Below, piece after piece: positions 26,027-35,124 of a stretch of 64,000 nt of DNA (the first letter of the stretch is position 1; every line of letters begins with the position of its first letter). This DNA comes from Comamonas_C sp026954015. Lineage in GTDB: Bacteria; Pseudomonadota; Gammaproteobacteria; Burkholderiales; Burkholderiaceae_C. Below the pieces are notes generated by a model, which saw nothing but the letters and a program-made list of their open reading frames with translations, made no database searches and was not told the DNA's origin. The position numbers were made by a program, and so were the translations under genes. Where the stretch lies: positions 1 to 64,000 of the forward strand of contig JAPSFS010000012.1 of assembly GCA_035063785.1 (NCBI GenBank), written 5' to 3'.

Positions 26027-26911
26027 TCATGCGAACAACGCCTCGAACCCGTCCGCAGGCAGGAAGTGCCGCTCGCGCCGACACAGCCGCGTCGGGCCGG
26101 GCAGGGCACGCTCGTGCACCGGGTGCTGCGGATCGCCCGGGTAGCAGTGGACGAGCACACCGCCTTCATCAAAAGGCTCGGGCTGGATCGTCGGCGGGTG
26201 GCGCTGGCGCGCGGCGGCGAGCGCGGCGGCCACGCTGGCGTAGCGGCTCAGGTGCGCCAGGCTCATGATCTGCGGCGGCGCGAGTTCGATCGCATCGTCG
26301 CGGTAGCGCTCCAGAGCCGCGCGCGGCGTCACCCACAGGCTGGCGGTGGTCTCCTCGTTGTCGTGCATGGCGTGCTGGTGCGCGGGTGCCTCGGCGATGA
26401 AGAAGCGCGCATCGAAACGGCGCGTGGCGATGGCCGGGGCCTCGGGCGTGATCCAGCGCGACCACGGCACCAGCGCGCGTGTGGCCATGCGCAGCCCGAG
26501 CGCGCCCAGCACGTCGGCGAACGCCATGCCGTCGTGCAACAGATGGCGCGCGCGCGGCGCATCGAGCTGCGCGCCCGCGCGCGCCGGCTCGGCCAGCAGC
26601 ATGCCGCACTCTTCGAGCGCTTCGCGCAGCGCCGCCACATGCAGCCCGGCGGCGGTGGCGGCATCGGTGCCGGGTTCGGCCAGGCTGGCCTGCAGTGCCT
26701 GCGGCGGCTGGTCGAGCAGCGCGGCGCTTGAGGCCGACCGGTCGGCGGCGTCGAGCTTGCCGCCCGGAAACACATACATCCCGGCCATGTTGGCAAGCCG
26801 CGTGTCGCGGCGCAGCAGCAGCGTCTGCAGACCGCGGGGGCTGTCGCGCAGCAGCACCACGGTGGCGGCGTCGCGCGGGCGCTGGCCGGTCAGGATCGGG
26901 GAATTGGACAT
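26027..26911 (-). CDS. Nudix hydrolase (NUDT7/NUDT19-like)
   Basis: The protein of 294 residues (start MSNSPILTG; an earlier start at 26953 is possible) has a split Nudix box. GGKLDAADR is separated by an insertion of about 35 residues from AALREALEECGMLL. Such an insertion is typical of the NUDT7/NUDT19 group, which hydrolyses CoA or acyl-CoA diphosphates. The N-terminal TVVLLRDSPRGLQTLLLRR and MYVFPGG fit this group. It is divergent from the SDR gene, and both may act on acyl-CoA metabolism. Confidence 0.88.
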   Translation of the reverse strand: MSNSPILTGQRPRDAATVVLLRDSPRGLQTLLLRRDTRLANMAGMYVFPGGKLDAADRSASSAALLDQPPQALQASLAEPGTDAATAAGLHVAALREALEECGMLLAEPARAGAQLDAPRARHLLHDGMAFADVLGALGLRMATRALVPWSRWITPEAPAIATRRFDARFFIAEAPAHQHAMHDNEETTASLWVTPRAALERYRDDAIELAPPQIMSLAHLSRYASVAAALAAARQRHPPTIQPEPFDEGGVLVHCYPGDPQHPVHERALPGPTRLCRRERHFLPADGFEALFA

Positions 26912-26998
26912 GGGGGACGGCTGGTGTTCGATGGCGGCGATCCGCCGCGTCACTTACAGTGCGCGCTTTTGGCAATTGAGCACACGGGAGGTTGCGCC

Positions 26999-27907
26999 AT
27001 GGTCTTGGATTTCACGAATCGGGTGGCTATCGTAACGGGCGCGGGGGGCGGCCTGGGGCGCCAGCATGCGCTCGCGCTCGCGCGGCGCGGGGCGAAGGTC
27101 ATCGTCAACGACCTTGGGGGCGCGGTCGATGGCAGCGGCGGTTCGGTGTCCGCGGCGCAGGCGGTGGTGCACGAGATTGTTGAGGCCGGGGGCGAGGCGC
27201 TGGCCAATGGTGCTTCGGTGACGGATTTCGCCGCGGTGCAGGCCATGGTGCAGCAGGGGATCGATGCCTGGGGCCGCGTGGACATTCTGGTGAACAACGC
27301 CGGCATCCTGCGCGACAAATCGTTTGCCAAGATGGAAATGGACGATTTCCGCCGCGTCGTCGAGGTGCACCTCATGGGCGCGGCGCATTGCTGCAAGGCG
27401 GTATGGCCGCACATGCAGGCGCAGAAGTACGGCCGCATCCTGATGACCACCTCGTCCACCGGGCTCTACGGCAATTTTGGCCAGACCAACTACGGTGCGG
27501 CCAAGCTCGCCCAGGTGGGGATGATGCAGACGCTGGCGATCGAGGGCGCGAAATACGGCATCCACGTGAACGCGCTCGCACCGACCGCCGCCACGCGCAT
27601 GACGGAAGACCTGTTGCCCGCCGAGGTGCTCGCGCAGCTGCAGCCCGCATCGGTGGTGCCGGCCATGCTGGTGCTCACACACGAAAGCGCGCCCACGCGC
27701 ACCATCCTGTGCGCGGGCGCTGGCAGCTTCGAGGCCGCCAACATCACGCTCACGCAGGGGATCTACCTCGGTACCGGCCCGGAAGTGCCCGAAGAGCTGG
27801 CGGACCGCCTCGCGCAGGTGTGCGAGCGCGACGGCGAGCAGGTGCCGCAAAGCGGCTCGACGCAGGGCCAACTCGAGGTCGGCAAGGCCATGGCGGCGCA
27901 TCGCTGA
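26999..27907 (+). CDS. Short-chain dehydrogenase/reductase, (3R)-hydroxyacyl-CoA dehydrogenase-like
   Basis: The 302-residue protein has the NAD(P)-binding TGAGGGLGRQHAL, NNAG, and catalytic TSSTGLYGNFGQTNYGAAK (Ser, Tyr, Lys). The ending of the motif and the NDLGGAVDGSGGS insertion match the dehydrogenase domain of peroxisomal multifunctional enzyme type 2 and its bacterial homologues. The start follows GGGAGG. A function in beta-oxidation-type metabolism is likely, but the substrate is unknown. Confidence 0.9.
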   Translation: MVLDFTNRVAIVTGAGGGLGRQHALALARRGAKVIVNDLGGAVDGSGGSVSAAQAVVHEIVEAGGEALANGASVTDFAAVQAMVQQGIDAWGRVDILVNNAGILRDKSFAKMEMDDFRRVVEVHLMGAAHCCKAVWPHMQAQKYGRILMTTSSTGLYGNFGQTNYGAAKLAQVGMMQTLAIEGAKYGIHVNALAPTAATRMTEDLLPAEVLAQLQPASVVPAMLVLTHESAPTRTILCAGAGSFEAANITLTQGIYLGTGPEVPEELADRLAQVCERDGEQVPQSGSTQGQLEVGKAMAAHR

Positions 27908-28024
27908 GCGCCCGCGCCCGCTGCCAAAACCCCGGATACGTGCGCAGGTGCTGGCTGCGCGCACGCACGCGGTGCGCCGCAGCGTGCTAAGTTCCGCGCA
28001 ACTCGAAGAAAAGTCTGCACCATC

Positions 28025-29560
28025 ATGAGCACACTGTCCGCGCGCGTGGCCGCGCTTACCGCCGATAGGCTGGCGGGGATGCGCCGCGGTATCGAGAAGG
28101 AGGGCCTGCGCGTGCTCCCGGCAGGCGAACTGGCACTCACGCCGCACCCGCGCGCGCTCGGGTCGGCGCTTACGCACTCGAGCATCACCACCGACTACAG
28201 CGAGTCGCTGCTGGAGCTCATCACGCACCCGCAGACCAGCGTGCAGGCCTGTCTGGACGAACTCACCGAGCTGCACCAGGTGGCGCTGCAGGTGCTCTCG
28301 CGCCAGGGCGAGCCCGAGATGCTCTGGAATGCGAGCATGCCCAGCCTGCTGCCACCCGACGAGACGATACCGCTGGGTCGCTACGGCTCGTCCAACATCG
28401 GCCGCGCCAAGAGCGTCTACCGCATGGGCCTGGGGCACCGCTACGGCCGACGCATGCAGACGATCGCGGGCCTGCACTACAACTGGTCGTTGCCGCAGAT
28501 CGACACCGACCAGTATTTCGGGCTGATCCGCAATTTCCGGCGCCACTCCTTTGTGCTGCTGTACTTGTACGGCGCCAGCCCGGTGCTCGGACCGAGCTTC
28601 GTCGAGGGGCGCGACCACGCGCTGCAGCCGCTGGGTGACGGCAAGGGTGCGCTCGGGCTGCCGCATGCCACCTCGCTGCGCATGGGCCGGCTGGGCTACC
28701 AGAGCGATGCGCAGGCGAGTCTGGCGGTGAGCTACAACGGACTGCAGGGTTTCGCCGCGTCGCTGCACGAAGCGCTCACGCGCCCGTACCCCGCCTACGA
28801 AGCCATGGGCGTGCGCAGCCTGGGCGGCGACTACAACCAGCTCGGCACCAGTCTGCTGCAGATCGAAAACGAGTTTTACGGCACGATACGGGCCAAGCGC
28901 GTCGTGCGCAGCGGCGAGCGCCCGCTGCACGCGCTGCGCGAGCGCGGCGTCGAGTACATCGAGGTGCGGCTGATGGACATCAACCCGCTGGCGCCCGTGG
29001 GCATCACCGCGCAGGCGATGCGCATGATCGATATCTTTCTGCTGCATTGCCTGCTCTCGGAAAGCCCGCCCGACACCCCCGAGGAAATCGCGGACCTCAA
29101 GCGCAACCAGCATCTTGCGGCCGAGCGTGGCCGCGAGCCAGGGCTGAGGCTGGCGCGCGGGCACGGTGACGTGCTGCTGACCGACTGGGCGGCCGAGATT
29201 CTGGATGCCTGCGCGCCGATCGCGGAGCGTCTGGACGCGGCCTACGGCGGCAGCGCCTACGCCGAGGCGCTGGCCGAGGCACGCGCGGCCGTACGCGAGC
29301 CGCGCCACACGCTCTCGGCACAGGTGCTCGAACAGGTGACGCGGCTGCACGGCAACGACTACATCGCTTTCGCCGCCGCGCGCTCCGACGTGGCGCGCCA
29401 GATGGTGCTCGCCCGCCCCTGGTCGTCCGAGCAGGAGGAGCGCTATTGCACGCTGGCGCGTCAATCGCACGAACGCCAGCGCGCGATCGAGGCCGCAGAC
29501 ACCTTGACCTTCGAGGCGTGGCGCCTGCGCTATATGGCGCAGGAGCAGTTTGCCGTGTGA
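28025..29560 (+). CDS. gshA: Glutamate--cysteine ligase
   Basis: The 511-residue protein is the gammaproteobacterial-type GshA, which joins glutamate and cysteine as the first step of glutathione synthesis. Conserved stretches include GIEKEGLRVLPAGELA, LTHSSITTDYSESLLELIT, and IQIENEFYG-like LLQIENEFYGTIRAKR. Its stop directly abuts the convergent stop of nth with no intervening base. Confidence 0.96.
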   Translation: MSTLSARVAALTADRLAGMRRGIEKEGLRVLPAGELALTPHPRALGSALTHSSITTDYSESLLELITHPQTSVQACLDELTELHQVALQVLSRQGEPEMLWNASMPSLLPPDETIPLGRYGSSNIGRAKSVYRMGLGHRYGRRMQTIAGLHYNWSLPQIDTDQYFGLIRNFRRHSFVLLYLYGASPVLGPSFVEGRDHALQPLGDGKGALGLPHATSLRMGRLGYQSDAQASLAVSYNGLQGFAASLHEALTRPYPAYEAMGVRSLGGDYNQLGTSLLQIENEFYGTIRAKRVVRSGERPLHALRERGVEYIEVRLMDINPLAPVGITAQAMRMIDIFLLHCLLSESPPDTPEEIADLKRNQHLAAERGREPGLRLARGHGDVLLTDWAAEILDACAPIAERLDAAYGGSAYAEALAEARAAVREPRHTLSAQVLEQVTRLHGNDYIAFAAARSDVARQMVLARPWSSEQEERYCTLARQSHERQRAIEAADTLTFEAWRLRYMAQEQFAV

Positions 29561-30205
29561 TCAGCTCTTGGGCGCCGGCGTCTTGGGCTGGTAATCACAG
29601 TACGCGGCCACGCTGCATTCCCAGCAGCGCGGCATGCGCGCCTGGCAGACGTAGCGGCCCAGCAGGATCAGCCAGTGGTGCGCGTCAGGCAGATAGGCTG
29701 GCGGCACGCGCGCGAGCAGCTTGCGCTCCACCTCCAGCGGGGTCTTGCCCGGCGCGAGCCCGGTGCGGTTGCCCACGCGCAGGATGTGCGTGTCCACGGC
29801 CATCGTCGGCTCGCCGAACGCCACGTTCAGCACCACGTTGGCCGTCTTGCGGCCTACGCCCGGCAGCGCTTGCAGTGCCTCGCGCGTGCGCGGCACCTCG
29901 CCGCCGTGCTGTGCGATCAGAATCGTGCAGGTGCGCAGCAGGTTGCGGGCCTTGGTGTGGTACAGGCCGATGGTTCTGATCTCTGCTTCCAGACCGTCGA
30001 GGCCCAGCTCCAGCATCGCCTGTGGCGTGCTGGCCCGCGGGAACAGCCGCCGCGTCGCCTTGTTCACGCCCGCATCGGTCGATTGCGCGGACAGCATCAC
30101 GGCCGTGAGCAGCTCGAAAACGCTGGTGTATTCGAGCTCGGTCGTCGGGTGGGGGTTGGCGGCCTTGAGCGTCGCGAAGAAGGCCTCTGTCGATGCGCGA
30201 TCCAT
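29561..30205 (-). CDS. nth: Endonuclease III
   Basis: A 214-residue DNA glycosylase/AP lyase that removes oxidised pyrimidines. The helix-hairpin-helix LPGVGRKTANVVLNVAFG contains catalytic Lys120, and Asp138 lies in AVDTHILRV. The four [4Fe-4S] cysteines have the canonical C-X6-C-X2-C-X5-C spacing at the C-terminus (CQARMPRCWEC, then AAYC). The start MDRASTEAFF was chosen over a much longer frame that overlaps the divergent aminotransferase gene. Confidence 0.97.
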   Translation of the reverse strand: MDRASTEAFFATLKAANPHPTTELEYTSVFELLTAVMLSAQSTDAGVNKATRRLFPRASTPQAMLELGLDGLEAEIRTIGLYHTKARNLLRTCTILIAQHGGEVPRTREALQALPGVGRKTANVVLNVAFGEPTMAVDTHILRVGNRTGLAPGKTPLEVERKLLARVPPAYLPDAHHWLILLGRYVCQARMPRCWECSVAAYCDYQPKTPAPKS

Positions 30206-30284
30206 CACCGCATTGTCGCCGCGCGCGCCGCCCCGCGATTGGCGACAATCACCCACCTGACCGCTGACGACTGAAAGACGCCCC

Positions 30285-31487
30285 ATGCCCATTTCCTTTG
30301 CCTCCCGCCTGGACCAGGTGGAAACCTCCGCGATCCGCGAACTCTTCAAACTGCTGGGCAAGCCCGGCATCATCAGCTTCGCCGGAGGCTTTCCCGACAG
30401 CGCGATGTTCGACGTGCAGGGTATCCGCGAAGCGTCGGAGCAGGCCCTGCGGCAGGAGCCCGGCGCCGCGCTGCAGTACGGCGCGACCGAGGGCTACCAG
30501 CCGCTGCGCGAGCAGCTCGCGCAATTCATGGCGCAAAAGGGCGCCCCGGGCGTAGCGCCGGAGCAGCTCATCGTCACCACGGGCAGCCAGCAGGCGCTCG
30601 ACCTCGTGGGCAAGACGCTCATCGGCCAGGGTGACAAGGTGATCGTCGAGGGCCCGACCTTCCTTGCCACGATCCAGTGCTTTCGGCTGTATGGCGCCGA
30701 CCTCGTGAGCGCGCCCATCGACGGCGAGGGCGTGCAGACCGACCGGCTGGAGCAGCTCATCGCCGAGCACCGGCCCAGGCTCGTGTACCTGATCCCGACC
30801 TTCGGCAACCCGAGCGGCGCGACGCTCAGCCTTGAGCGGCGCAAGCGCGTGCTCGAACTGGCGGTTCGCTACCAGACCGTGATCGTCGAGGACGATCCCT
30901 ACGGCGAGCTGTACTTCGGCGACGCGCCCCCACCCAGCCTGCTCGCGCTCTCCGCGCAGGTGCCCGGCAGCCGCGAACTGCTGGTGCATTGCGGCAGCCT
31001 GAGCAAGGTGCTCTCGCCGGGCCTGCGCGTGGGCTGGATGATCGCCCCGCCCGAACTGCTCGCCAAGGCCACGATGTGCAAGCAGTTCAGCGATGCGCAC
31101 ACCAGCACCTTTGCGCAGGCCACCGCGGCGCACTACCTCAAGGCGGGGCGCATGCCGGCCACGCTTGCGCACGTGCGCGGGGTGTACGCCAAACGCGCGC
31201 AGGCGATGGGCGATGCGCTGCGCGAGCGCTTGGGCGAGGCGATCGCGTTCGTGCAGCCGCGCGGCGGTCTGTTCATCTGGGCGCACCTGACGGGCGCGGG
31301 CGGGAAAATCGCAGACGGCAATGCGTTTGCCCAGCGGGCCATCCAGCACGGCGTGGCGTTCGTGCCCGGGGCGCCGTTCTTTTGCGCCGAGCCGGATCGC
31401 ACGACGCTGCGCCTGTCGTTTGCGACGGTGGACGAGCACAAGATCCGCGAGGGTGTGGCGCGCCTGGCGCTGGCGCTCGCCGAGTGA
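30285..31487 (+). CDS. PLP-dependent aminotransferase (LysN/MocR-like domain)
   Basis: A 400-residue fold-type I aminotransferase beginning MPISFASRLDQVETSAIREL. The PLP lysine lies in HCGSLSKVLSPGLRVGWM, and LIPTFGNPSGATLS and VEDDPYGELYF are the other cofactor motifs. This group includes 2-aminoadipate and other broad-range transaminases related to the C-terminal domain of MocR regulators, but here there is no DNA-binding domain. The stop overlaps slyX by one base. Confidence 0.9.
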   Translation: MPISFASRLDQVETSAIRELFKLLGKPGIISFAGGFPDSAMFDVQGIREASEQALRQEPGAALQYGATEGYQPLREQLAQFMAQKGAPGVAPEQLIVTTGSQQALDLVGKTLIGQGDKVIVEGPTFLATIQCFRLYGADLVSAPIDGEGVQTDRLEQLIAEHRPRLVYLIPTFGNPSGATLSLERRKRVLELAVRYQTVIVEDDPYGELYFGDAPPPSLLALSAQVPGSRELLVHCGSLSKVLSPGLRVGWMIAPPELLAKATMCKQFSDAHTSTFAQATAAHYLKAGRMPATLAHVRGVYAKRAQAMGDALRERLGEAIAFVQPRGGLFIWAHLTGAGGKIADGNAFAQRAIQHGVAFVPGAPFFCAEPDRTTLRLSFATVDEHKIREGVARLALALAE

Positions 31488-31705
31488 TGCCCGCGAGCGA
31501 CGTGCAGCGGCGCCTGGAAGCGCTTGAAGTCAAGGCCGCGTACGCCGAAGACCTGCTGGAGCAGCTGAATCTGACGCTGTACCGCCAGCAGCAGGCAATG
31601 GACAGGCTGCAGACCCAGGTTGCGCAACTGCGCCAGCAACTGCGCGACAGCGGCGGGCCCGGCGAGCAGCGGGACCCGCGCGACGAGTTGCCGCCGCACT
31701 ACTGA
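31487..31705 (+). CDS. slyX: SlyX family protein
   Basis: A 72-residue coiled-coil protein (DVQRRLEALEVKAAYAED then YRQQQAMDRLQTQVAQL) with the family-typical acidic/His/Tyr tail ending LPPHY. The biochemical role of SlyX is unknown. ATG overlaps the upstream TGA (TGATG), so it is translationally coupled to the aminotransferase. Confidence 0.9.
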   Translation: MPASDVQRRLEALEVKAAYAEDLLEQLNLTLYRQQQAMDRLQTQVAQLRQQLRDSGGPGEQRDPRDELPPHY

Positions 31706-31768
31706 AAACGGGTGCCGCGCGCCCACGCTCCGGTAGCGTCAAGACCGTGGGCCAGCCACGGGCGCTGC

Positions 31769-31786
31769 AAATCCATAAAATGCATC
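31769..31786. promoter_or_regulatory. Possible NsrR autoregulatory site
   Basis: AAAATGCATC matches one half of the published NsrR consensus (ATGYATTT-A-AAATRCAT), while the other half, AAATCCAT, is degenerate. It lies about 30 bp before the start of the NsrR-like gene, and TAAAAT within it could be the -10 element. This is a consensus comparison by eye. Confidence 0.4.
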
Positions 31787-31816
31787 TCGAATGACACTTT
31801 GTGCGCGGACGATGGC

Positions 31817-32362
31817 ATGCATCTGACCCAGTGGACCGATTACGCCTTGCGCGTGCTGATGTACTGCGCGGCCTATGAAGAGCGTGTTCAGCCGGTGACG
31901 ATCAGCGAAATCGCCGACGCCCACGGTATTTCACGCAGCCATCTGACCAAGATCGTGCGCCAGCTTGCGACGCTGGGGCTGCTGGATACCATGCGGGGCC
32001 GCGGGGGTGGCATGCGCCTCATGCAGCCGCCGCGCGAGATCGTGGTGGGCAAGGTGGTGCGCGCCACCGAGAGCAGCTTCGAGATGGCCGAATGCTTCGG
32101 CGCGGACAGCGGCACCTGCCGCATCCGCAACAACTGCCACCTCAAGGGCGTGCTCGAACGCGCCACGCGCAGCTACCTGGCGGTGCTCGACGGCGTGACG
32201 CTCGCCGACCTGGTACCCGTGCAGGTGGATACCACGGCGAGCGTCCGGCGCTGGCGCACGCCGATTGCCGGCGTACCGATGCGGCCCACGCCCCCCGGGC
32301 ACGGTACGCGTCAATCCGCGGTGCCGGATGCGGTCGCGCTTGCATCGCGCGAGGAAGCCTGA
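31817..32362 (+). CDS. nsrR: Rrf2-family transcriptional regulator, NsrR-like
   Basis: The 181-residue protein has an N-terminal winged helix (MHLTQWTDYALRVLMYCA; ISEIADAHGISRSHLTKIV) and three cysteines at 93, 101 and 107, with spacing X7 and X5, which bind the Fe-S cluster in NsrR. NsrR loses its cluster on exposure to nitric oxide and releases nitrosative-stress genes. The C-terminal 40 residues are an unstructured extension. No hmp, norB or ytfE target is adjacent. The 3' end overlaps the convergent mnhG gene by 52 bp. Confidence 0.88.
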   Translation: MHLTQWTDYALRVLMYCAAYEERVQPVTISEIADAHGISRSHLTKIVRQLATLGLLDTMRGRGGGMRLMQPPREIVVGKVVRATESSFEMAECFGADSGTCRIRNNCHLKGVLERATRSYLAVLDGVTLADLVPVQVDTTASVRRWRTPIAGVPMRPTPPGHGTRQSAVPDAVALASREEA

Positions 32363-32703
32363 CCGCTCAGGTTCGCGGGCACGTCGGCACCGGCCCGCCG
32401 CGCGCGAAAGAGCGCCGCGCGCATCAGGAAAATGCTGGTGATCGGCACGGTCAGGGCGACGAACAGCGCGATCAGGAACAGGCGCGGCGCGGGCGACCCG
32501 GTCTGCGCCCAGAAGTACAGCAGCGCGGCGTGCAGCACGCACCAGCAGCCCAGCGTGGCGATGAGCGCCGGTGGGTGCATGCGCGTGAAGAACGTGGGTA
32601 GCGTGAGCAGCCCCCACGACCCCACGAGCGCGATGCCCGCGCCGCCCACCACGAGCAGCGAGATCAGCAGGTCGAGCCACAGCGGCATCCCGGGCGCGCT
32701 CAT
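32311..32703 (-). CDS. mnhG: Monovalent cation/H+ antiporter subunit G
   Basis: The 130-residue protein has three transmembrane helices (LLISLLVVGGAGIALVGSWG; ALIATLGCWCVLHAALLYFW; LFLIALFVALTVPITSIFLM) typical of MrpG/MnhG/PhaG. The start MSAPGMPLW overlaps the mnhF stop by 4 bp. It is the last gene of the antiporter operon, and its 3' end is antisense to the end of nsrR. Confidence 0.93.
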   Translation of the reverse strand: MSAPGMPLWLDLLISLLVVGGAGIALVGSWGLLTLPTFFTRMHPPALIATLGCWCVLHAALLYFWAQTGSPAPRLFLIALFVALTVPITSIFLMRAALFRARRAGADVPANLSGQASSRDASATASGTAD

Positions 32704-32975
32704 TCGATGATTTCCCCGCGCAGCAGGAACTTGGCGAGCGACGCGGTGCCGACGAAGCCGAGCGACGCGATGAGCAGCGCCGCCTCGAATACTTCGAGGC
32801 TGCTCCAGTACACGCAGAGCACGATGATCAGCAGCATCGCGTTGAGGTAGAGCGCATCGAGCGCCATCACGCGGTCCTGCGCGGCGGGGCCGCGCATCAT
32901 GCGCAGCAGGCACAGCAGCATCGCCAGCGCCAGCATTACCAGCGCAATGGGCAACGCCCAGGGCAGGAAGGTCAT
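32700..32975 (-). CDS. mnhF: Monovalent cation/H+ antiporter subunit F
   Basis: A 91-residue, three-helix membrane protein. RGPAAQDRVMALDALYLNAMLL matches the conserved cytoplasmic-edge motif of MrpF. The ATG overlaps mnhE by 4 bp. It is one of the small subunits of the multi-subunit Mrp complex. Confidence 0.93.
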   Translation of the reverse strand: MTFLPWALPIALVMLALAMLLCLLRMMRGPAAQDRVMALDALYLNAMLLIIVLCVYWSSLEVFEAALLIASLGFVGTASLAKFLLRGEIIE

Positions 32976-33463
32976 GACTCGAACACCTCCATCAGCGGGC
33001 GCTCGTAGTGCTGCTGCACGTGCGCGATGACCTGCGCTTCGTCGGCGACTTCCAGCACGTGCAGCATCAGCACCGACCGGTCGAACGCAAGCTCGGCCCA
33101 GACGGTGCCGGGCGTGATGCACACGATCATCGCCAGCACCGCGAGCGCGTTCGGGTCGCGTACCTGCAGCGGGATGCGCACGAAGCCCGCCGGGTGGGGG
33201 CGTCGTGCCGGTTGCAGCAGGTAGCGCAGCACCGCAAGGTTGGAGCGCGTGGTGTCCAGCACCACCCGCAGGCACAGGCGCAGCGCGGTGATCGGATGGC
33301 GCACGCGCACGCGCCGCGGCCGCAGTCCCCGCAGCAGCAGCGGCAGCGCCAGCGCGAGCGCTACGGCCAGCAGCAGGTGGCCCCGACCGGCATCGGGGTG
33401 CAGCAGCAGCCAGGTGGCGAACAGGCCCACGCTGACGAGGGGGGCGGGCAGGAATCGGTTCAT
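32972..33463 (-). CDS. mnhE: Monovalent cation/H+ antiporter subunit E
   Basis: A 163-residue protein with two N-terminal helices and a soluble C-terminal part containing VCITPGTVWAELAFDRSVLMLHVLEV, the MrpE/PF01899 signature. It overlaps mnhD by 4 bp. Confidence 0.93.
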   Translation of the reverse strand: MNRFLPAPLVSVGLFATWLLLHPDAGRGHLLLAVALALALPLLLRGLRPRRVRVRHPITALRLCLRVVLDTTRSNLAVLRYLLQPARRPHPAGFVRIPLQVRDPNALAVLAMIVCITPGTVWAELAFDRSVLMLHVLEVADEAQVIAHVQQHYERPLMEVFES

Positions 33464-35124
33464 GGATTCGAAGGCAAGGGTCGGGTGGACATGACCGCGT
33501 CAATATAAAGCGCGGGGGCGTGCAGCGCCTGCGCTGCGTCCGTGGTGTAGCGCAGCGCGGGCTGGGCCCAGACGGCCCAGCCTATGCAGGCTGCGAGCAG
33601 CGTGGCCACGGGCAGGCCTTCGAGGACGCGCAACGGCGGCGCGCGCCGACCCTGCGCGGCCCAGAAGTGGTGCACGCCGCAGCGCACGAGCGCGAGCAGT
33701 GCCGCCAGCCCCGTCACCAGCATCAGCGCCAGCAGCAGCCACGCGCCCGTGCCTACCGCGCCGCCGGGGTGGGCCACATCGAAGAGTGCGCCCAGCATCG
33801 CGAATTTCCCGACGAACCCCGAGAGCGGCGGCAGGCCGCTCACGACCAGCGTGGCGAGCAGGAAGGACAGGCCCAGGAATGCGGCGGTCGCCTGCATCAC
33901 GCGGCCTACGAGGATCTGTTCGTCGTCGTCCAGATTCAGGCCGTTGCCGGGCAACAGCTCCGGCGTGAGGAACGGCGTGTCGTCGTGTTCGTGGGGGGCC
34001 CACGACGCGCCGTCGTTGCGCCAGCGCTGGATCAGATCGGCGAGCAGAAACAGCGCTGCCACGGCCATCGTGGAGCCGGGCAGGTAGTACAGCAGCCCGG
34101 CGGTGAGCGCGTCCTGGCCGAACCCCAGCACCGCCAGCAGCGTGCCCGAGGATACGATGGCCGCGTAACCCGCCAGATGCGTCAGGCGCTGCGATGCGAG
34201 CATGCCGACGGCGCCCCAGGCCATGGTGATCATGCCGGCCGTCGTGAGCCACGTGCCCCCCCAGTGCATCGACGGGCCCGCGGCGTCGCCGAACCACAGC
34301 GTCCACAGCCGCAGCACCGCGTACACGCCGACCTTGGTGAGGATGGCAAACAGCGCGCCGACCGGCGCCACCGCCGCGCCGTAGGCGGGCACGAGCCAGA
34401 AGTTCAGCGGCCAGACGGCGGCCTTGATGAAAAACGCGACGCACAGGATGGCCGCGCCCGCGTGCAGCAGGCCGCGGTCGGCCACCGAAACCTGGCCCAC
34501 GATGCGCGCGAGATCCGCCATGTTCAGCGTGCCGGTGATGCCGTAGAGCATGGCCGCGCCGATGAGAAAGAGCGACGACGCGGCCAGGTTGATCGCGATG
34601 TAGTGCAGGCCCGACTGCACCCGCGCCTGCCCTGAGCCGTGCAGCAGCAGCCCGTAGGACGCCGCCAGCAGGATCTCGAAGAACACGAACAGGTTGAACA
34701 GGTCGGCGGTGAGGAACGCGCCCGCCAGCCCCATGAGCTGCAACTGGTACAGCGAGTGGTAGAGCACTCCTGCGCGGTGCCAGCGCGCACCCGCGAAGAC
34801 GATGGATGCGAGCGCGACGATGCCACAGGTGACCAGCATGAGCGCCGTGAGCCGGTCGAGCGCGAGCACGATGCCGAATGGCGCAGGCCAGTTGCCGGGC
34901 AGGTACACGCCCAGGCTCCCGGTGGCGCCGTCCTGCGTCCACAACAGCAGCGCGATGGCCACGAGCAGGCCGAGCAGCGTGGAGGCGATGCCGATCGCGA
35001 GCTTGGCGCGTTCGTGCTCTTCGCGCACAAGCAGCAGCAGTGCGGCCGTGAGCATGGGCAGCGCGATCGGCGCCAGCATCAGGTGGGGCATGAACTGCCC
35101 GATGGTTTGCATCAGGCCGTTCAT
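33460..35124 (-). CDS. mnhD: Monovalent cation/H+ antiporter subunit D
   Basis: The 554-residue protein is homologous to NuoN/NuoM antiporter-like subunits of complex I. It has about 14 transmembrane helices, and the NLFVFFEILLAASYGLLLHG motif carries the conserved glutamate. With MnhA it forms the ion-translocating part of the Na+(K+)/H+ antiporter. It overlaps mnhC by 4 bp. Confidence 0.95.
   Translation of the reverse strand: MNGLMQTIGQFMPHLMLAPIALPMLTAALLLLVREEHERAKLAIGIASTLLGLLVAIALLLWTQDGATGSLGVYLPGNWPAPFGIVLALDRLTALMLVTCGIVALASIVFAGARWHRAGVLYHSLYQLQLMGLAGAFLTADLFNLFVFFEILLAASYGLLLHGSGQARVQSGLHYIAINLAASSLFLIGAAMLYGITGTLNMADLARIVGQVSVADRGLLHAGAAILCVAFFIKAAVWPLNFWLVPAYGAAVAPVGALFAILTKVGVYAVLRLWTLWFGDAAGPSMHWGGTWLTTAGMITMAWGAVGMLASQRLTHLAGYAAIVSSGTLLAVLGFGQDALTAGLLYYLPGSTMAVAALFLLADLIQRWRNDGASWAPHEHDDTPFLTPELLPGNGLNLDDDEQILVGRVMQATAAFLGLSFLLATLVVSGLPPLSGFVGKFAMLGALFDVAHPGGAVGTGAWLLLALMLVTGLAALLALVRCGVHHFWAAQGRRAPPLRVLEGLPVATLLAACIGWAVWAQPALRYTTDAAQALHAPALYIDAVMSTRPLPSNP

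Noticed and set aside
28025..30205. Missing terminator or hidden gene between gshA and nth
   Set aside because: The stops are adjacent with no base between them, so there is no room for another element; convergent transcription is sufficient explanation.
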